DNA of 21,105 nucleotides, from assembly GCF_009725235.1 (NCBI RefSeq), contig NZ_WJFC01000226.1:1-21105 (forward strand), written 5' to 3'. The stretch is from Scytonema sp. UIC 10036 (GTDB taxonomy: Bacteria > Cyanobacteriota > Cyanobacteriia > Cyanobacteriales > Nostocaceae). The translations under genes and the position numbers were made by a program. Below are positions 1 through 8,608 of the stretch, one piece after another. Position 1 is the first letter of the stretch; each line of letters starts with the position of its first letter. The notes beneath the pieces were generated by a model that was not told where the DNA came from, did no database searches, and saw only the letters and a program-made list of their open reading frames with translations.

Positions 1-8
1 CAACTTGG

Positions 9-75
9 TGAGGTACAAAAATTACCCCCCTCTGTCCCCCCTTAGCAAGGGGGGATGAAAGGGGGGTGTACCTCA
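9..75. repeat. Nested palindromic hairpin element
   Basis: Three sets of inverted arms are nested in 67 bp. The outer arms are TGAGGTAC (9-16) and GTACCTCA (68-75). The middle arms are ACCCCCC (24-30) and GGGGGGT (61-67). The inner arms are CCCCCCTT (36-43) and AAGGGGGG (47-54), around a 3-base loop. All arms are perfect. This resembles the C/G-rich dispersed hairpin repeats common between cyanobacterial genes. It lies downstream of the cytochrome-type gene and could also act as a transcription end or RNA stabiliser. Confidence 0.75.
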
Positions 76-130
76 TTCAGATACAAAGCGCTGTATATCA
101 GTCCTATTTGAATGACAAACGCGGTCTTCA

Positions 131-165
131 ACTGGTCACTGATTACTGGTTACTGCTCACTGTGG
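131..165. repeat. Heptamer tandem array (five ACTGNNN units)
   Basis: Five consecutive 7-bp units begin with ACTG: ACTGGTC, ACTGATT, ACTGGTT, ACTGCTC and ACTGTGG. The stop codon of the minus-strand cytochrome-type gene (143-145) lies inside the array, so its last residues are repeat-encoded. This is the STRR type of repeat known from heterocystous cyanobacteria. Confidence 0.75.
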
Positions 166-1876
166 ATGCTATTCCAATATCAGGAACTGGGAGAAGAGCA
201 TTTCCTGTTTCATTTATCGCCGCCAAAACTGGATCGCTAATCACCGCTCTTCTTCTGGCAATTGCTAAATCATAAAGCCGCTTGAGTTCAGCTTGGCGCG
301 TTGCTTGGTCGTTTTTGTTTAACTTTTGATCGATACTGTTAGTATAGGCTTGAACCCGTTCCTTAAGAACTTGCAAGAGATTGTCATTTTTAAGCAGGGT
401 TAAGAATTCAGCAGCAGTTGAATCGCTTGATGGGTTAGTTTGTTCTATAGCAGCAATGACTTTTTGAGTTAAATCGTCTGGAAACCGTTTGACATTAAGG
501 GGATTTGTACCTGACTGTAGCGGTTGAAAACTAAATTGTTCGGGAAGAAACTGCAATAATTCTTGTCTTTTTTCTGAAAAGACAGGGGTTTCCAAATCAA
601 CAGCCATAACAGCAGCGACAAACTCAGGAGTCACAACTCCTCTGTTCATAAGTTGAGCGATCGCACTGTTATCAACATGACTAGCTTCTGGTACAAACCA
701 AGCAAAATTCGCATCTCCTGGCTTTCCATCTAACTTGACTCCAGACTGCACTAATAACTGTCTGTATTCTTCAGGTTTTACCCTAGCTATGTTACTAAAG
801 CCCAAACTTTCTCCAATACCTAAGCTTTGTGAAATCGAAGATGTATTACCACCGATTAAATTGGCGTTAAGAAAGAAAGTATTGGGAATTTGGACATCAG
901 CAAAAGGTCCAGGTGTAGGATTACTTGAAAAAGGATGCAAGTTTCCAACTTGTTGATTGCTACTGATTAAATTAAATTCTGTGGTTTCAAAGAGAGGACG
1001 TAAAAGGCGTTTTCCTTGAATAACTTGTTGACTTCCATCAGCATTAGTAATTGGGCTACCATCATTATTGCGAGCAATACTTTCCTCAATTCTTTTTTCA
1101 TTAAATTGATTAATTGCGGGGCGAATAAAGTTGACTTCCAAGACTTCAGCACCAGTTAAATTTTGGGTAATTCTAGAATTAGTACCAGCCTTCCAATCCA
1201 ACCTTAAGTAATTGGCATTAAATGCAAATGAGTGCCAATTATTCCAAGGGAAAGCCAGTTCTTTCATCACTGGCGCACCGTTAATGTGGCATTGCAAACA
1301 GGTTCCACTACGTTGAGCGGGTTGCAGTAAATCGGCTTGAACAGATGAGTTACGAAATTTCCAAGATAATCTTCCTGGAGTTCCTTGTTGGTCGAGCTTG
1401 TAGTAGTTGTAGCGACCTCGCTGACTATCCCAACCTAAAGCCTCAATCGATTGTACATCCGGGAAGTTCTCGGAATTAAAAAATACAGAGAGCATAACGT
1501 TTCGATCCAACCTTTCGCCTTGGTTGTTACCAGTAAAAGTCAGTATGGCTCGTCTAGTTGTTGGTTGAGCGTCTACTATTGGACGAGTATCAACAATCGT
1601 TTCATCTACAACGAAAGTTCGCTCTTGCCCTTGCTGACCTTTAATTAAATTTTCTAGTTCAGCTAGATTTGTGACATCTGCACGCTCTTTTAAAACAAGA
1701 TTAAAAAGTGGATCGCCTAAAGAAGCTAAGGTACTTGAAGCTATTTGCTGCACTCTTGCCCCATCCCTACTTTGTTCTAGCGCTAGAGGAACTGGTGCCG
1801 CTTGAGCAAAGGCTAGCTTTGTAAAGATGAAAAAACAAAATACGAATGCGATCGCTGTTGTGATAAATTTACGCAT
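143..1876 (-). CDS. Exported single-heme cytochrome c-like protein
   Basis: A 577-residue protein with a classical signal peptide: a basic start, a hydrophobic stretch, then an AFA-Q cleavage site near residue 24. It has one heme-attachment motif, C193-L-Q-C196-H197, followed by Met204 and a Trp/Asn/His-rich stretch (PWNNWHS) that could supply an axial ligand. No second CxxCH is present. Everything around the motif is unlike small c-type cytochromes, so I infer a large periplasmic or thylakoid-lumen heme protein, possibly an oxidoreductase; no family name can be given. It starts 13 bp after the stop of the upstream gene, so the two are probably cotranscribed. The C-terminal codons run into a heptamer repeat, which suggests the original end was altered. 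Confidence 0.75.
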   Translation of the reverse strand: MRKFITTAIAFVFCFFIFTKLAFAQAAPVPLALEQSRDGARVQQIASSTLASLGDPLFNLVLKERADVTNLAELENLIKGQQGQERTFVVDETIVDTRPIVDAQPTTRRAILTFTGNNQGERLDRNVMLSVFFNSENFPDVQSIEALGWDSQRGRYNYYKLDQQGTPGRLSWKFRNSSVQADLLQPAQRSGTCLQCHINGAPVMKELAFPWNNWHSFAFNANYLRLDWKAGTNSRITQNLTGAEVLEVNFIRPAINQFNEKRIEESIARNNDGSPITNADGSQQVIQGKRLLRPLFETTEFNLISSNQQVGNLHPFSSNPTPGPFADVQIPNTFFLNANLIGGNTSSISQSLGIGESLGFSNIARVKPEEYRQLLVQSGVKLDGKPGDANFAWFVPEASHVDNSAIAQLMNRGVVTPEFVAAVMAVDLETPVFSEKRQELLQFLPEQFSFQPLQSGTNPLNVKRFPDDLTQKVIAAIEQTNPSSDSTAAEFLTLLKNDNLLQVLKERVQAYTNSIDQKLNKNDQATRQAELKRLYDLAIARRRAVISDPVLAAINETGNALLPVPDIGIASTVSSNQ

Positions 1877-1889
1877 TGTTCATATGCTC

Positions 1890-2912
1890 CTAAACTTGAC
1901 CAATTAACCGTGAAGATTCTTCTCCAGTTGCAGCCCAATCGGGAAGCACTGATTCTGGCGCTGCAATGACAGATGCCCCAACTGTTAATTGCGCTGCGAC
2001 TTGTGCTCCAGTAGTAATAGTTGTGTTTTCAATCGTGACCCCTTTAGTGACATCAAGAACAGCACAGCGACCGTTGCGGCTGATAACCCAAGCACCTTGA
2101 TTTTCATTTGGGTTATTAATATCGATTTCTTGACCGTTGATTTTCCAAATACCTTCCAGCCTAGACATTTTAATGCCTACTGGATCTTGCAAGCTTAAAC
2201 CACGATTGCTGCGGGCTAAGTTTTGAGAGGCTTGGCAAATAGCTGGATCTGAGTTACGTCCAGGGACGCAAGCAGTTTGCCCGCAAATTGCTGATGCGGG
2301 AATGTCCAATCGCGAGATTGCACAAGGCTCTACTAAGCCGAACAATGCTTCTACTGTATTATTCGTTTGAGTTAGACAAAGAATTCCTTTCTGTCCGTTG
2401 TTCCAAGGATTTTGTCTCAAGTGCCTGCGAAATTGCTCGGCACGTCTTCGCGGAGAAGCAGATATAGGATCGAATCCCAGACCAAATAACTCCTCAAGCG
2501 TGGGATTTGCTTCTGGAATCGTATCTTGAATTCCTGCTATCAGAGCATCAACACTGACTTGAGCTAAAGCTTCGTAATACTCAGGAAACTCAGTAGTAAA
2601 CGTAACTCGCGTGACCTTTCCATCCTGAACCTCAGTACGCCATTCAACGTATTCGTCTTGCAGATTAAATCTATCACTATCAATGACCTCAAATGGTCTA
2701 TTCGCGAGTTTGGGAAACGCAATCCAATTAATTGTTTCAACCTCAAGCCCTGTTGCGTTCGTGAGTCCTTCAAACGCTTCTAGCAATGTAAAAGCAGAAT
2801 TCAGTCTGAAAGCAGAACGCTTATAAAATCGATCGATGTCAGTTCTATATACTTCTAGGGCATTTTGGCGTTTAAGAAAATCGGAACCTGTTGGATCTGT
2901 GTATGCAAACAT
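1890..2912 (-). CDS. Unrecognised protein paired with the cytochrome-type gene
   Basis: A 340-residue protein of no family I recognise. The frame stays open to a TTG at 2957, but the first ATG is at 2912 and is preferred. There is no obvious signal peptide, although the product has six cysteines, four of them close together around the CGQTAC stretch. Visible features are an acidic/aromatic block (DEYVEWRTEV), an EFPEYYEALA stretch typical of a helix, and a WNNGQKGILCLTQ segment in the middle. The C-terminal third alternates beta-rich segments. The 13-bp gap to the CxxCH gene implies a shared transcript, so the two products may work together. With one exported and the other apparently not, a physical complex is uncertain. 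Codon use and AT content match the neighbours. Confidence 0.7.
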   Translation of the reverse strand: MFAYTDPTGSDFLKRQNALEVYRTDIDRFYKRSAFRLNSAFTLLEAFEGLTNATGLEVETINWIAFPKLANRPFEVIDSDRFNLQDEYVEWRTEVQDGKVTRVTFTTEFPEYYEALAQVSVDALIAGIQDTIPEANPTLEELFGLGFDPISASPRRRAEQFRRHLRQNPWNNGQKGILCLTQTNNTVEALFGLVEPCAISRLDIPASAICGQTACVPGRNSDPAICQASQNLARSNRGLSLQDPVGIKMSRLEGIWKINGQEIDINNPNENQGAWVISRNGRCAVLDVTKGVTIENTTITTGAQVAAQLTVGASVIAAPESVLPDWAATGEESSRLIGQV

Positions 2913-2957
2913 CTTGAATTTATGTAAATTTTGATACTTATGTATGTACGTTTTCAA

Positions 2958-3289
2958 TATAAAAATGCACGTTAATGCCAGTGAGTAGCCACTAAAGACT
3001 ATATTTAGCGAAGGTTCGCCTGAAGAATCTATTTCTGTGCGAATACGTAGACGCTATGTGAGCCTTTATGTAAGACTATCTCAAAAAAATGTGTGTTTTG
3101 TGACTTTTTGTATAAGTGTTTTGCTGAATTTGTTATGAATTATCTACATATTGAGCGCTTGGCATTCCGCTTAAACTGTAAAAACTCAAAACAACTGTTA
3201 TAAATCTTAAAATTAAAAATTTACTACGGTCAAATTACTGATATGCCGTAGATTAGTATAAAGTATTGTGCAGAACATAAATAAGTATC
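2958..3289. other. AT-rich intergenic region with dyads
   Basis: No gene is seen here. A short palindrome GCGAA-GG-TTCGC lies at 3008-3019, near fragments resembling cyanobacterial dispersed repeats. CTACGG (3224-3229) and CCGTAG (3246-3251) form an inverted repeat with a 16-bp spacer, just upstream of the ssuD remnant. It may be the fossil control region of that gene. Confidence 0.5.
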
Positions 3290-3436
3290 ATGCATCTTCT
3301 TTGGTTTATCCCAACTCATGGCGACGGACGTTATCTTGGAACTGCTATTGGCGGGCGAGGGGTTTCAGACTTAAACAAAATTGCGGTAGCACCGAAAACT
3401 AAGGCAATTTTTAATAAGACAGCAATCGTGCATTGA
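3290..3436 (+). pseudogene. ssuD: Alkanesulfonate monooxygenase (ssuD) 5' remnant
   Basis: A 48-codon open frame starts at ATG 3290. Its first ~28 residues read as the conserved amino terminus of SsuD, the FMNH2-dependent alkanesulfonate monooxygenase: LLWFIPTHGDGRYLG, then an Ile-Gly-Gly-Arg turn. After residue ~28 similarity fades quickly and the frame stops at 3434-3436. The full protein is about 370-390 residues, so only about a tenth remains. The 3' part of the remnant overlaps, in antisense, the last codons of the metalloprotease gene. I infer a deletion or rearrangement that joined the metalloprotease 3' end to a decayed sulfonate-utilisation gene. The identification rests on a short but very characteristic motif. 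Confidence 0.7.
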
Positions 3437-6242
3437 GTGCTTTGTAAATGCGATCGCAAGTTTCCTCTAAATGAGCCAGTGTATAAATATCAAGCTTTTC
3501 ACCTTGTTGCTGTAAACTAGATTCAACAGCTTTTTGCAATTGTCGCAATTTATACCAAGCAATTGTACGACCATCTTCAGGGACATTAACAGTTCGCAAT
3601 ACCATTGCTAGCAGTATATTAAGATGTTCTCGTTGTAAAGCACGGCGAATGCTAGAAATTGGTTTTACTTCCCTTACATTTAACACTTCTGTCCAAATGC
3701 CATTTTGCAGGGTATCGAACAGTTCCGGTATTGTTAACACTTGCCCGGACGGAGTTTTCAATTCTATATCTCGCAATCGATTGAGACGTTCGCCATCTAA
3801 GAGCGATCGCAACACTCCACTTTGAAAATGCAAAATCCGTTCGTGAATTGGATAATCAAGACGTGAGACGGGGATGGGGTGTCCCCAGTGTTGCCAGCGT
3901 GATGGTGCAAGCTGATTGAGGAGTTGGGGTGAAAAGTTGAAAGCGTCCTCTGAAAATACATATTCTTGTAATTCTGTCAATGCTTGGCGCTGTTTTTCCA
4001 AAGAAACTGGTACAAAGGTCCATTGAATATTATTATCACTGGCATGGTGACGCCCAAATGATTGCCCGCCAATGTACTGAGTGAGTAAAGTAGCATTCCG
4101 AAAATAGTACTTAAGCACTTTATTAAACAATAGGCGCAAGTCACTGTAGCTCTCTCCTTGCAATGGGTATCGCCGATCCAAACGCTGTAACATTACACGA
4201 GCATTATCCATTTGCCATTGAGAATAAAGCAGCACATCATTACTTATGTCCCAGACATTAGCAAGAGGATTAATATCCCAGATATCTTCATCAGTTGCAT
4301 AAGATAATTCCGGTTGAGGCGACGCCACAGCAATTTGCTCCAAAAAAGCTTTTTCAGCAAAAGGAGTTATTGCTTCAGAACTTAAATCTGGGTATCTTTT
4401 ATAACCGTATTCAATTGCCCATTCATCATAAGGACCAATAACTGCGGGAAAATAATCACCTTGTTCCGTTCCTTGAGGTGCGATGTTTACCGGTAGGTAA
4501 TCCATCACCGAACCAACCAAACCTTTAGTATGAGTCACTTCAGTGTTATTGAGTTCTTGAGGAGATAACATTGTGCTACCGTGAAAGTTATGGCGCAAAC
4601 CGAGAGTGTGACCAACTTCATGAGCAATAAGTGAACGTACATATTGATGGACGTAGTTTTGCATTTGGTCGCTACTTGGAACTGTATTTTGTACCAGTGA
4701 CAGTGCTAGCGCCCCCATGGATGCTTGAAAAGAAGACTCCCTTCCGTAGCAAAAGTCATCCAAACCTTTGGTAATGTTATGTTGGGAAGAGCGATCGTTA
4801 GAGTTAACAAATAGATATTCTGACGCAGAAACCTTTTCTAACAGGGGTTGAGGAACTTTGTAACCAGCCCTGTTTTCAAGGGGAAGTTGGGGAGGTTTGT
4901 GACAAGCAACATCTTCAGACTGAGAAATATAACCATCAACAAGTGATGAATTTGCGTCCATCAAGGCGCGATACTCTTGCTGAATGGAACGTATCATAGT
5001 TGCATCGACAATGATATCTGCGTCCAATATTTCGCCAGTAAATGAATTCACGCGTACTGGTCCTCTAGCAAAACCCGCATCTAGGGAATTAAACCAGCGA
5101 ATGGTGTTGTAGCGTACATCAGCAGGATGCCACTCAGCACGATCTGGCATTTGCCGTACTTCAAGAGCATTTTGGAATCCAGCTTTTTCAAAAGCCTTGT
5201 TCCACATCAAAATGCCTTCAGCGATCGCCGAGCGATACTCCAAAGGCACTGCATTTTCAATCCAAAACACTATCGGCTTTTTCGGTGGCGAGATTTGAGC
5301 GCTACTATCAGATGGCTCCAGATGCCAGCGATTGATGTAACGTACAAACGGCTCTTTTCCTTGATTTTTAGAGAAGTCTTGGAAAGCAGTAATAAAATAT
5401 CCTACTCTATCATCAGCCAGTCTGGGAACATAGCCGTTATTTTCAGGTAATTGCGAAAAACTATAATGCACTTTCAAACTCAGTGCTCTACTATCGGGTA
5501 CGGTAACTAAATATGCACCTTCTGGCGATGAAAAACCATAAATGGAATCAATTTCTACGTTTTCAGGAAAGCTATTAATATTGCCAAAATAAGACCTGTT
5601 TTCTTCCAAATGGTAATCTGCTTGCAAAGAATATTTCAGTAAAGAAGTTAAGCCAGGAAAATCCTGTATGAGGAGGTCATTTAGACTAACAAGAATATTT
5701 TTACTGTATGGGTCGATACAAACTATTTGAAGCGAGTAAAGAACTGAATCGCTGAAAGAACGAGCCAGCGATCGCATTTCTGGTTCATTTGATTCTGTAC
5801 GGAATTTAACATTCCGAATAACAAAGTGTAAATTGTTGTTTATGTGACGGAAGTAAAAAAGAAAATCCTGTAAAGGCAACCCACTGTAAATACCGCTTTC
5901 TCCAATACCTGACTCTAGTGTGACTATACCTAAAAAGTTTTTCTCTAGCTGTTCCGCTTTAATTTCCAAGTATGTTCGCTCGGAATCTTGATGGCGATAC
6001 AGCGTAAAGAGACCCTCTATCTTTTCCGCGTTCTTTATTATCTCGCGATATTGCCGAAAATCTTCTTTTTTAACCTCTTTTAGCGTATTGTCAGTACTAG
6101 CCAACATCTCAGCACCTGGCATTGTGTTCAATTGCTGCACATAAACACTAGAAAGTTGGTTAGCCCCTGCATAGTTACCCTCTAACAAGAGGCTGCACAA
6201 TAACAAGATACAGATTACCGTTCTTTTGATCCAGTCTCTCAT
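3411..6242 (-). CDS. Exported zinc-dependent metalloprotease (DUF5117/DUF4953 type)
   Basis: A 943-residue protein with a signal peptide (basic start, then a long Leu/Ile core, cleavage near residue 27). The zinc motif H541-E-x-x-H545-x-x-G-x-x-H551 places it among the metzincin-like metalloproteases, and SVMDY around Met580 fits the Met-turn. Length and order fit the family with an N-terminal DUF5117-like beta domain (roughly 80-300), the peptidase core (roughly 310-600) and a C-terminal DUF4953-like helical part. Catalytic residues are intact, so an active extracytoplasmic protease is likely; its substrate is unknown. The gene is monocistronic by spacing, with about 320 bp upstream and 500 bp to the next gene downstream. 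Its 3' end overlaps the antisense ssuD remnant, and the final residues may have been affected by that junction. Confidence 0.85.
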   Translation of the reverse strand: MRDWIKRTVICILLLCSLLLEGNYAGANQLSSVYVQQLNTMPGAEMLASTDNTLKEVKKEDFRQYREIIKNAEKIEGLFTLYRHQDSERTYLEIKAEQLEKNFLGIVTLESGIGESGIYSGLPLQDFLFYFRHINNNLHFVIRNVKFRTESNEPEMRSLARSFSDSVLYSLQIVCIDPYSKNILVSLNDLLIQDFPGLTSLLKYSLQADYHLEENRSYFGNINSFPENVEIDSIYGFSSPEGAYLVTVPDSRALSLKVHYSFSQLPENNGYVPRLADDRVGYFITAFQDFSKNQGKEPFVRYINRWHLEPSDSSAQISPPKKPIVFWIENAVPLEYRSAIAEGILMWNKAFEKAGFQNALEVRQMPDRAEWHPADVRYNTIRWFNSLDAGFARGPVRVNSFTGEILDADIIVDATMIRSIQQEYRALMDANSSLVDGYISQSEDVACHKPPQLPLENRAGYKVPQPLLEKVSASEYLFVNSNDRSSQHNITKGLDDFCYGRESSFQASMGALALSLVQNTVPSSDQMQNYVHQYVRSLIAHEVGHTLGLRHNFHGSTMLSPQELNNTEVTHTKGLVGSVMDYLPVNIAPQGTEQGDYFPAVIGPYDEWAIEYGYKRYPDLSSEAITPFAEKAFLEQIAVASPQPELSYATDEDIWDINPLANVWDISNDVLLYSQWQMDNARVMLQRLDRRYPLQGESYSDLRLLFNKVLKYYFRNATLLTQYIGGQSFGRHHASDNNIQWTFVPVSLEKQRQALTELQEYVFSEDAFNFSPQLLNQLAPSRWQHWGHPIPVSRLDYPIHERILHFQSGVLRSLLDGERLNRLRDIELKTPSGQVLTIPELFDTLQNGIWTEVLNVREVKPISSIRRALQREHLNILLAMVLRTVNVPEDGRTIAWYKLRQLQKAVESSLQQQGEKLDIYTLAHLEETCDRIYKALNARLLSY

Positions 6243-6460
6243 TCTTTCGCTTCCCGTAACAAAGCAGCCTTCTTGTTTTGCAGCTGCTTAAATATTAATA
6301 GATTAGCTGTTTTTATTTATTTGAGGTAGTCGTAATTTTACGAAAATGACTAAAATTTGATGAACTACTTGTTTAGTCTATATAGCAGTTCTCAGGGCAA
6401 GCGCTACAAAAAGTTACCATTTGTCATTTGTAACGGGTTCTATTCAGTTTTAGGCCATAT

Positions 6461-6496
6461 AAAAGCTTAATATGGTGGGCTTTAGCCCACCCTACA
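6461..6496. repeat. Dispersed hairpin repeat, copy 1
   Basis: GGTGGGC (6474-6480) and GCCCACC (6485-6491) form a perfect 7-bp stem with a TTTA loop, preceded by AAAAGCTT. A second copy with the same AAAAGCTT lead and a nearly identical stem lies at 15569-15602. It sits downstream of upp and could help end that transcript. Confidence 0.65.
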
Positions 6497-6514
6497 TTAA
6501 TAATTGCGTTTGAA

Positions 6515-6556
6515 AATTAGCCATGAGCAATTAGCCATGAGCAATTAGCCATCAGC
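6515..6556. repeat. Three 14-bp tandem repeats at the 3' end of upp
   Basis: The unit AATTAGCCATGAGC occurs at 6515-6528 and 6529-6542, with a one-base variant at 6543-6556. Each unit is two heptamers. The array ends 4 bp before the upp stop codon (6561-6563), so it lies immediately downstream of the gene. Confidence 0.85.
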
Positions 6557-6560
6557 CCTG

Positions 6561-7196
6561 CTACTTCGTACCAAATAATCTATCTCCCGCATCTCCCAAG
6601 CCCGGTATGATGTACCCCTGCTCATCCAGATACTCATCTACTGCCACAGTATAAATAGGTACATCTGGATGAAACTCAGTAAAATGTTTCAAACCTTCCG
6701 GTGCAGCGAGTATGCAAACAAACTTAATAGATAATGGATTGGTTGATTTTAGCCGTTCAACAGCTGCCACTGCTGTATTACCAGTAGCCAGCATCGGATC
6801 GACCACCAACACATCTCGTTTGTCCACATCTTGAGGAACCTTGAAATAGTACTCAATGGGAATTAAGGTTTTGGGGTCACGATACAACCCGATATGCCCA
6901 ACTCTTGCGGTAGGCATCAGTTCTAACATTCCATCTAAAATTCCCTGACCTGCGCGTTGGATAGAAACAATCACCAGTTTTTTCTCCGGTGCAAGGACTG
7001 GTGCATTCATTGGTCCTAGAGGTGTTTTAATGAATTCATCCTTTAAGGGCAAATCGCGAGTGACTTCATAAGCTAACAACAAGCTAATTTCTTTCAGAAG
7101 AGATCGAAATTTTGCCGTACTCGTTTCAGCTTTACGCATTAACGTCAGTTTGTGCTGAATTAATGGATGATTAATGATTGTGACTTGATCGTGCAT
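6561..7196 (-). CDS. upp: Uracil phosphoribosyltransferase
   Basis: Converts uracil and PRPP to UMP in the cytoplasm. The 211-residue product has the family hallmarks: a PRPP-binding loop [10 protein letters not shown], the QRAGQG stretch and the uracil-binding C-terminus [18 protein letters not shown]. The start is set at ATG 7196. The frame stays open 38 codons further upstream, but those codons are heptamer repeat, and the family begins right here (about 208-212 residues). There is no Shine-Dalgarno upstream because the array abuts the start codon, so translation may be coupled to the preceding gene. It is the last gene of a cluster with a DUF1688 gene and a GTP cyclohydrolase II homologue, which suggests that its UMP feeds pyrimidine degradation as well as salvage. 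Confidence 0.95.
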   Translation of the reverse strand: MHDQVTIINHPLIQHKLTLMRKAETSTAKFRSLLKEISLLLAYEVTRDLPLKDEFIKTPLGPMNAPVLAPEKKLVIVSIQRAGQGILDGMLELMPTARVGHIGLYRDPKTLIPIEYYFKVPQDVDKRDVLVVDPMLATGNTAVAAVERLKSTNPLSIKFVCILAAPEGLKHFTEFHPDVPIYTVAVDEYLDEQGYIIPGLGDAGDRLFGTK

Positions 7197-7315
7197 ATTG
7201 AGGATTGGGGATTGGCGATTGGGGATTGGCGATTGGGGATTGGCGATTGGGCAATGGTCACAAGTTACAAACAAATGACCAATAACAAATGACCAATGAC
7301 ACTTGACCAATGACA
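7197..7315. repeat. Seventeen consecutive heptamers filling the urc4-upp spacer
   Basis: The spacer between the upp start codon (7194-7196) and the stop of the DUF1688 gene (7317-7319) reads as 17 heptamers without a phase break, plus one base. ATTGAGG is followed by alternating ATTGGGG and ATTGGCG (7204-7245) and ATTGGGC. Transitional units lead to an AATGACC/AATGACA series (7274-7315). Two distinct heptamer families are therefore joined in one register. This is typical of STRR repeats in heterocystous cyanobacteria. Confidence 0.85.
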
Positions 7316-7316
7316 G

Positions 7317-8576
7317 TTAAAACACAGTGCCATCACTTTCTATTTGGATGGGAGGAGTAGCACCCTTTCGGAGTTCGGCAGCAATTCTTCGCCCTGCAGT
7401 CCAAGTTCCACCTTGCAAAATTTTTACGAGTGGCAATTCTTCAGAATTCATGCCCAACTTTTCGCGAATTGTGGCAGCAATGGAATCTAAAAGTATCAAA
7501 GTCAGAGCACGCCATTCGACGATCGCTTCCGAAGAAACTGGATGAGATTTTAGCAAAATATCTTGATTTTTAACATTTATCAGCCCTAAGTCAAGGCATA
7601 ATCCTCCATTGCGATATTCTGCCAATCCAGTGAGGGCATCCAAGCCAGTGATTTCTAAACCGAGTTCTTCTAAAGGTTCCAACAAGGAATAGGTTAACCA
7701 TTGAGAAAGTTTGTGAAATGGTACTAAACCATCATCAACGACATCCGGGTGAAACCAGACATCCCCCAAATTAATACCAGCAACTTCTACTCGTCCAGAC
7801 CAAATATTACTTAATCCTTCCAGAACTGCACCCAATACTGTTACCGCATCTAACTGATTATTAAAAGTTTTTGTCATTAAATATCGTACCAGATTACCCG
7901 GACGGGGATCTTGTTCTCCAAATAGATCGGGTGAAGAAATCAGGGAACGACCTAATTTCTGCAATAACTTCAAACGCCCATTCATTCCCAAAAGAGGGTT
8001 TTCTGCACTAACAGCAAACCCTTGTGCTAATTCCCCTTCAGTTAATGCCTGCAACCGAGCAGCATTCACTTGCAAAGGCGTTGTGTGACCACCGCTTGCA
8101 AAAGTTCCTGCACAAAACATTTGAAAACTAGCAACTGCTAACCCTTCAGAACGCTTAAAACGCAGTTGAGTTTCCGGCTCATCGTAATACCAACTTTCTC
8201 CGGCTCCTGCATCCAGTAAAACACTAATAATTGCCAAATCAAACTTGGCGATCGCTTTCTCTAAAGGCTTCAGCCCTGCTAACCGCTCATCCAAAATTGA
8301 CAAACGAGGTACGCCCCCTGCCTCAAAATGTCGCCAACGGCTGTGAAAAGGAATTTCTAAATCCGGATATTCCTCCCGCATCACCCCAATCGTATAATCA
8401 GCCACCCGTTCCAATCGAGACAAATCGCAATTAAAATAACGCGAATTACCTTCAACAGCCAGTTTGTATAACTGCCCGCAACGTTCTCGAATAGCACTAG
8501 GCGATCGCAAATAAGCAACCAACGCCCTCCCATCTTCTCTCTGTGACCTCAGCGCCTCTGCGGTTTTTCTCTCCAT
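7317..8576 (-). CDS. URC4/urg3-type DUF1688 protein (uracil catabolism)
   Basis: A 419-residue protein recognised as DUF1688, the family of yeast Urc4 and fission-yeast urg3. These are needed to use uracil as a nitrogen source by the nucleotide-level ring-opening pathway; the exact reaction is unknown to me. Conserved-looking blocks include SPSAIRERCGQLY (residues ~26-38), FHSRWRHFEAGG (~77-88), an Asp-Ala-Gly-Ala-Gly-Glu stretch before SWYYDE (~123-134) and the GGTWTAGRRIA end. The ATG at 8576 has a good ribosome site (GGAAGG), but codons 2-17 look like a widespread cyanobacterial intergenic repeat read as protein. The functional domain seems to begin near residue 20. Its neighbours, a GTP cyclohydrolase II homologue and upp, are the expected partners. 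Confidence 0.9.
   Translation of the reverse strand: MERKTAEALRSQREDGRALVAYLRSPSAIRERCGQLYKLAVEGNSRYFNCDLSRLERVADYTIGVMREEYPDLEIPFHSRWRHFEAGGVPRLSILDERLAGLKPLEKAIAKFDLAIISVLLDAGAGESWYYDEPETQLRFKRSEGLAVASFQMFCAGTFASGGHTTPLQVNAARLQALTEGELAQGFAVSAENPLLGMNGRLKLLQKLGRSLISSPDLFGEQDPRPGNLVRYLMTKTFNNQLDAVTVLGAVLEGLSNIWSGRVEVAGINLGDVWFHPDVVDDGLVPFHKLSQWLTYSLLEPLEELGLEITGLDALTGLAEYRNGGLCLDLGLINVKNQDILLKSHPVSSEAIVEWRALTLILLDSIAATIREKLGMNSEELPLVKILQGGTWTAGRRIAAELRKGATPPIQIESDGTVF
8528..8574. repeat. Dispersed repeat supplying the N-terminal codons of the DUF1688 gene
   Basis: The CTCTGTGACCTC / GCGCCTCTGCGG pattern is the kind of sequence found between genes in many cyanobacteria. Here it lies inside the open frame directly after the ATG. 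I recognised it by pattern only; there is no second copy in this window. Confidence 0.5.
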
Positions 8577-8608
8577 TTTCCCTTCCTAGCGATACACCCT
8601 AAATTACT

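Larger units (their letters stand above)
6243..6560. other. Intergenic region with hairpin and tandem repeats
   Basis: This AT-rich spacer holds the probable promoter region of the metalloprotease, though no convincing -35/-10 pair was found. It also has a stretch resembling dispersed repeats near 6380-6410, the GGTGGGC/GCCCACC hairpin and the three-unit tandem repeat listed separately. No gene was seen. Confidence 0.5.

Noticed and set aside
5127..5450. 107-residue plus-strand open frame
   Set aside because: Lies wholly inside the metalloprotease gene on the other strand, has no recognisable motif and no ribosome site; a shadow frame.
7197..7315. CRISPR-like or coding interpretation of the repeat between urc4 and upp
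   Set aside because: Units are 7 bp without spacers, so not a CRISPR array; the 38-residue translated extension is low-complexity repeat and exceeds the normal Upp length.
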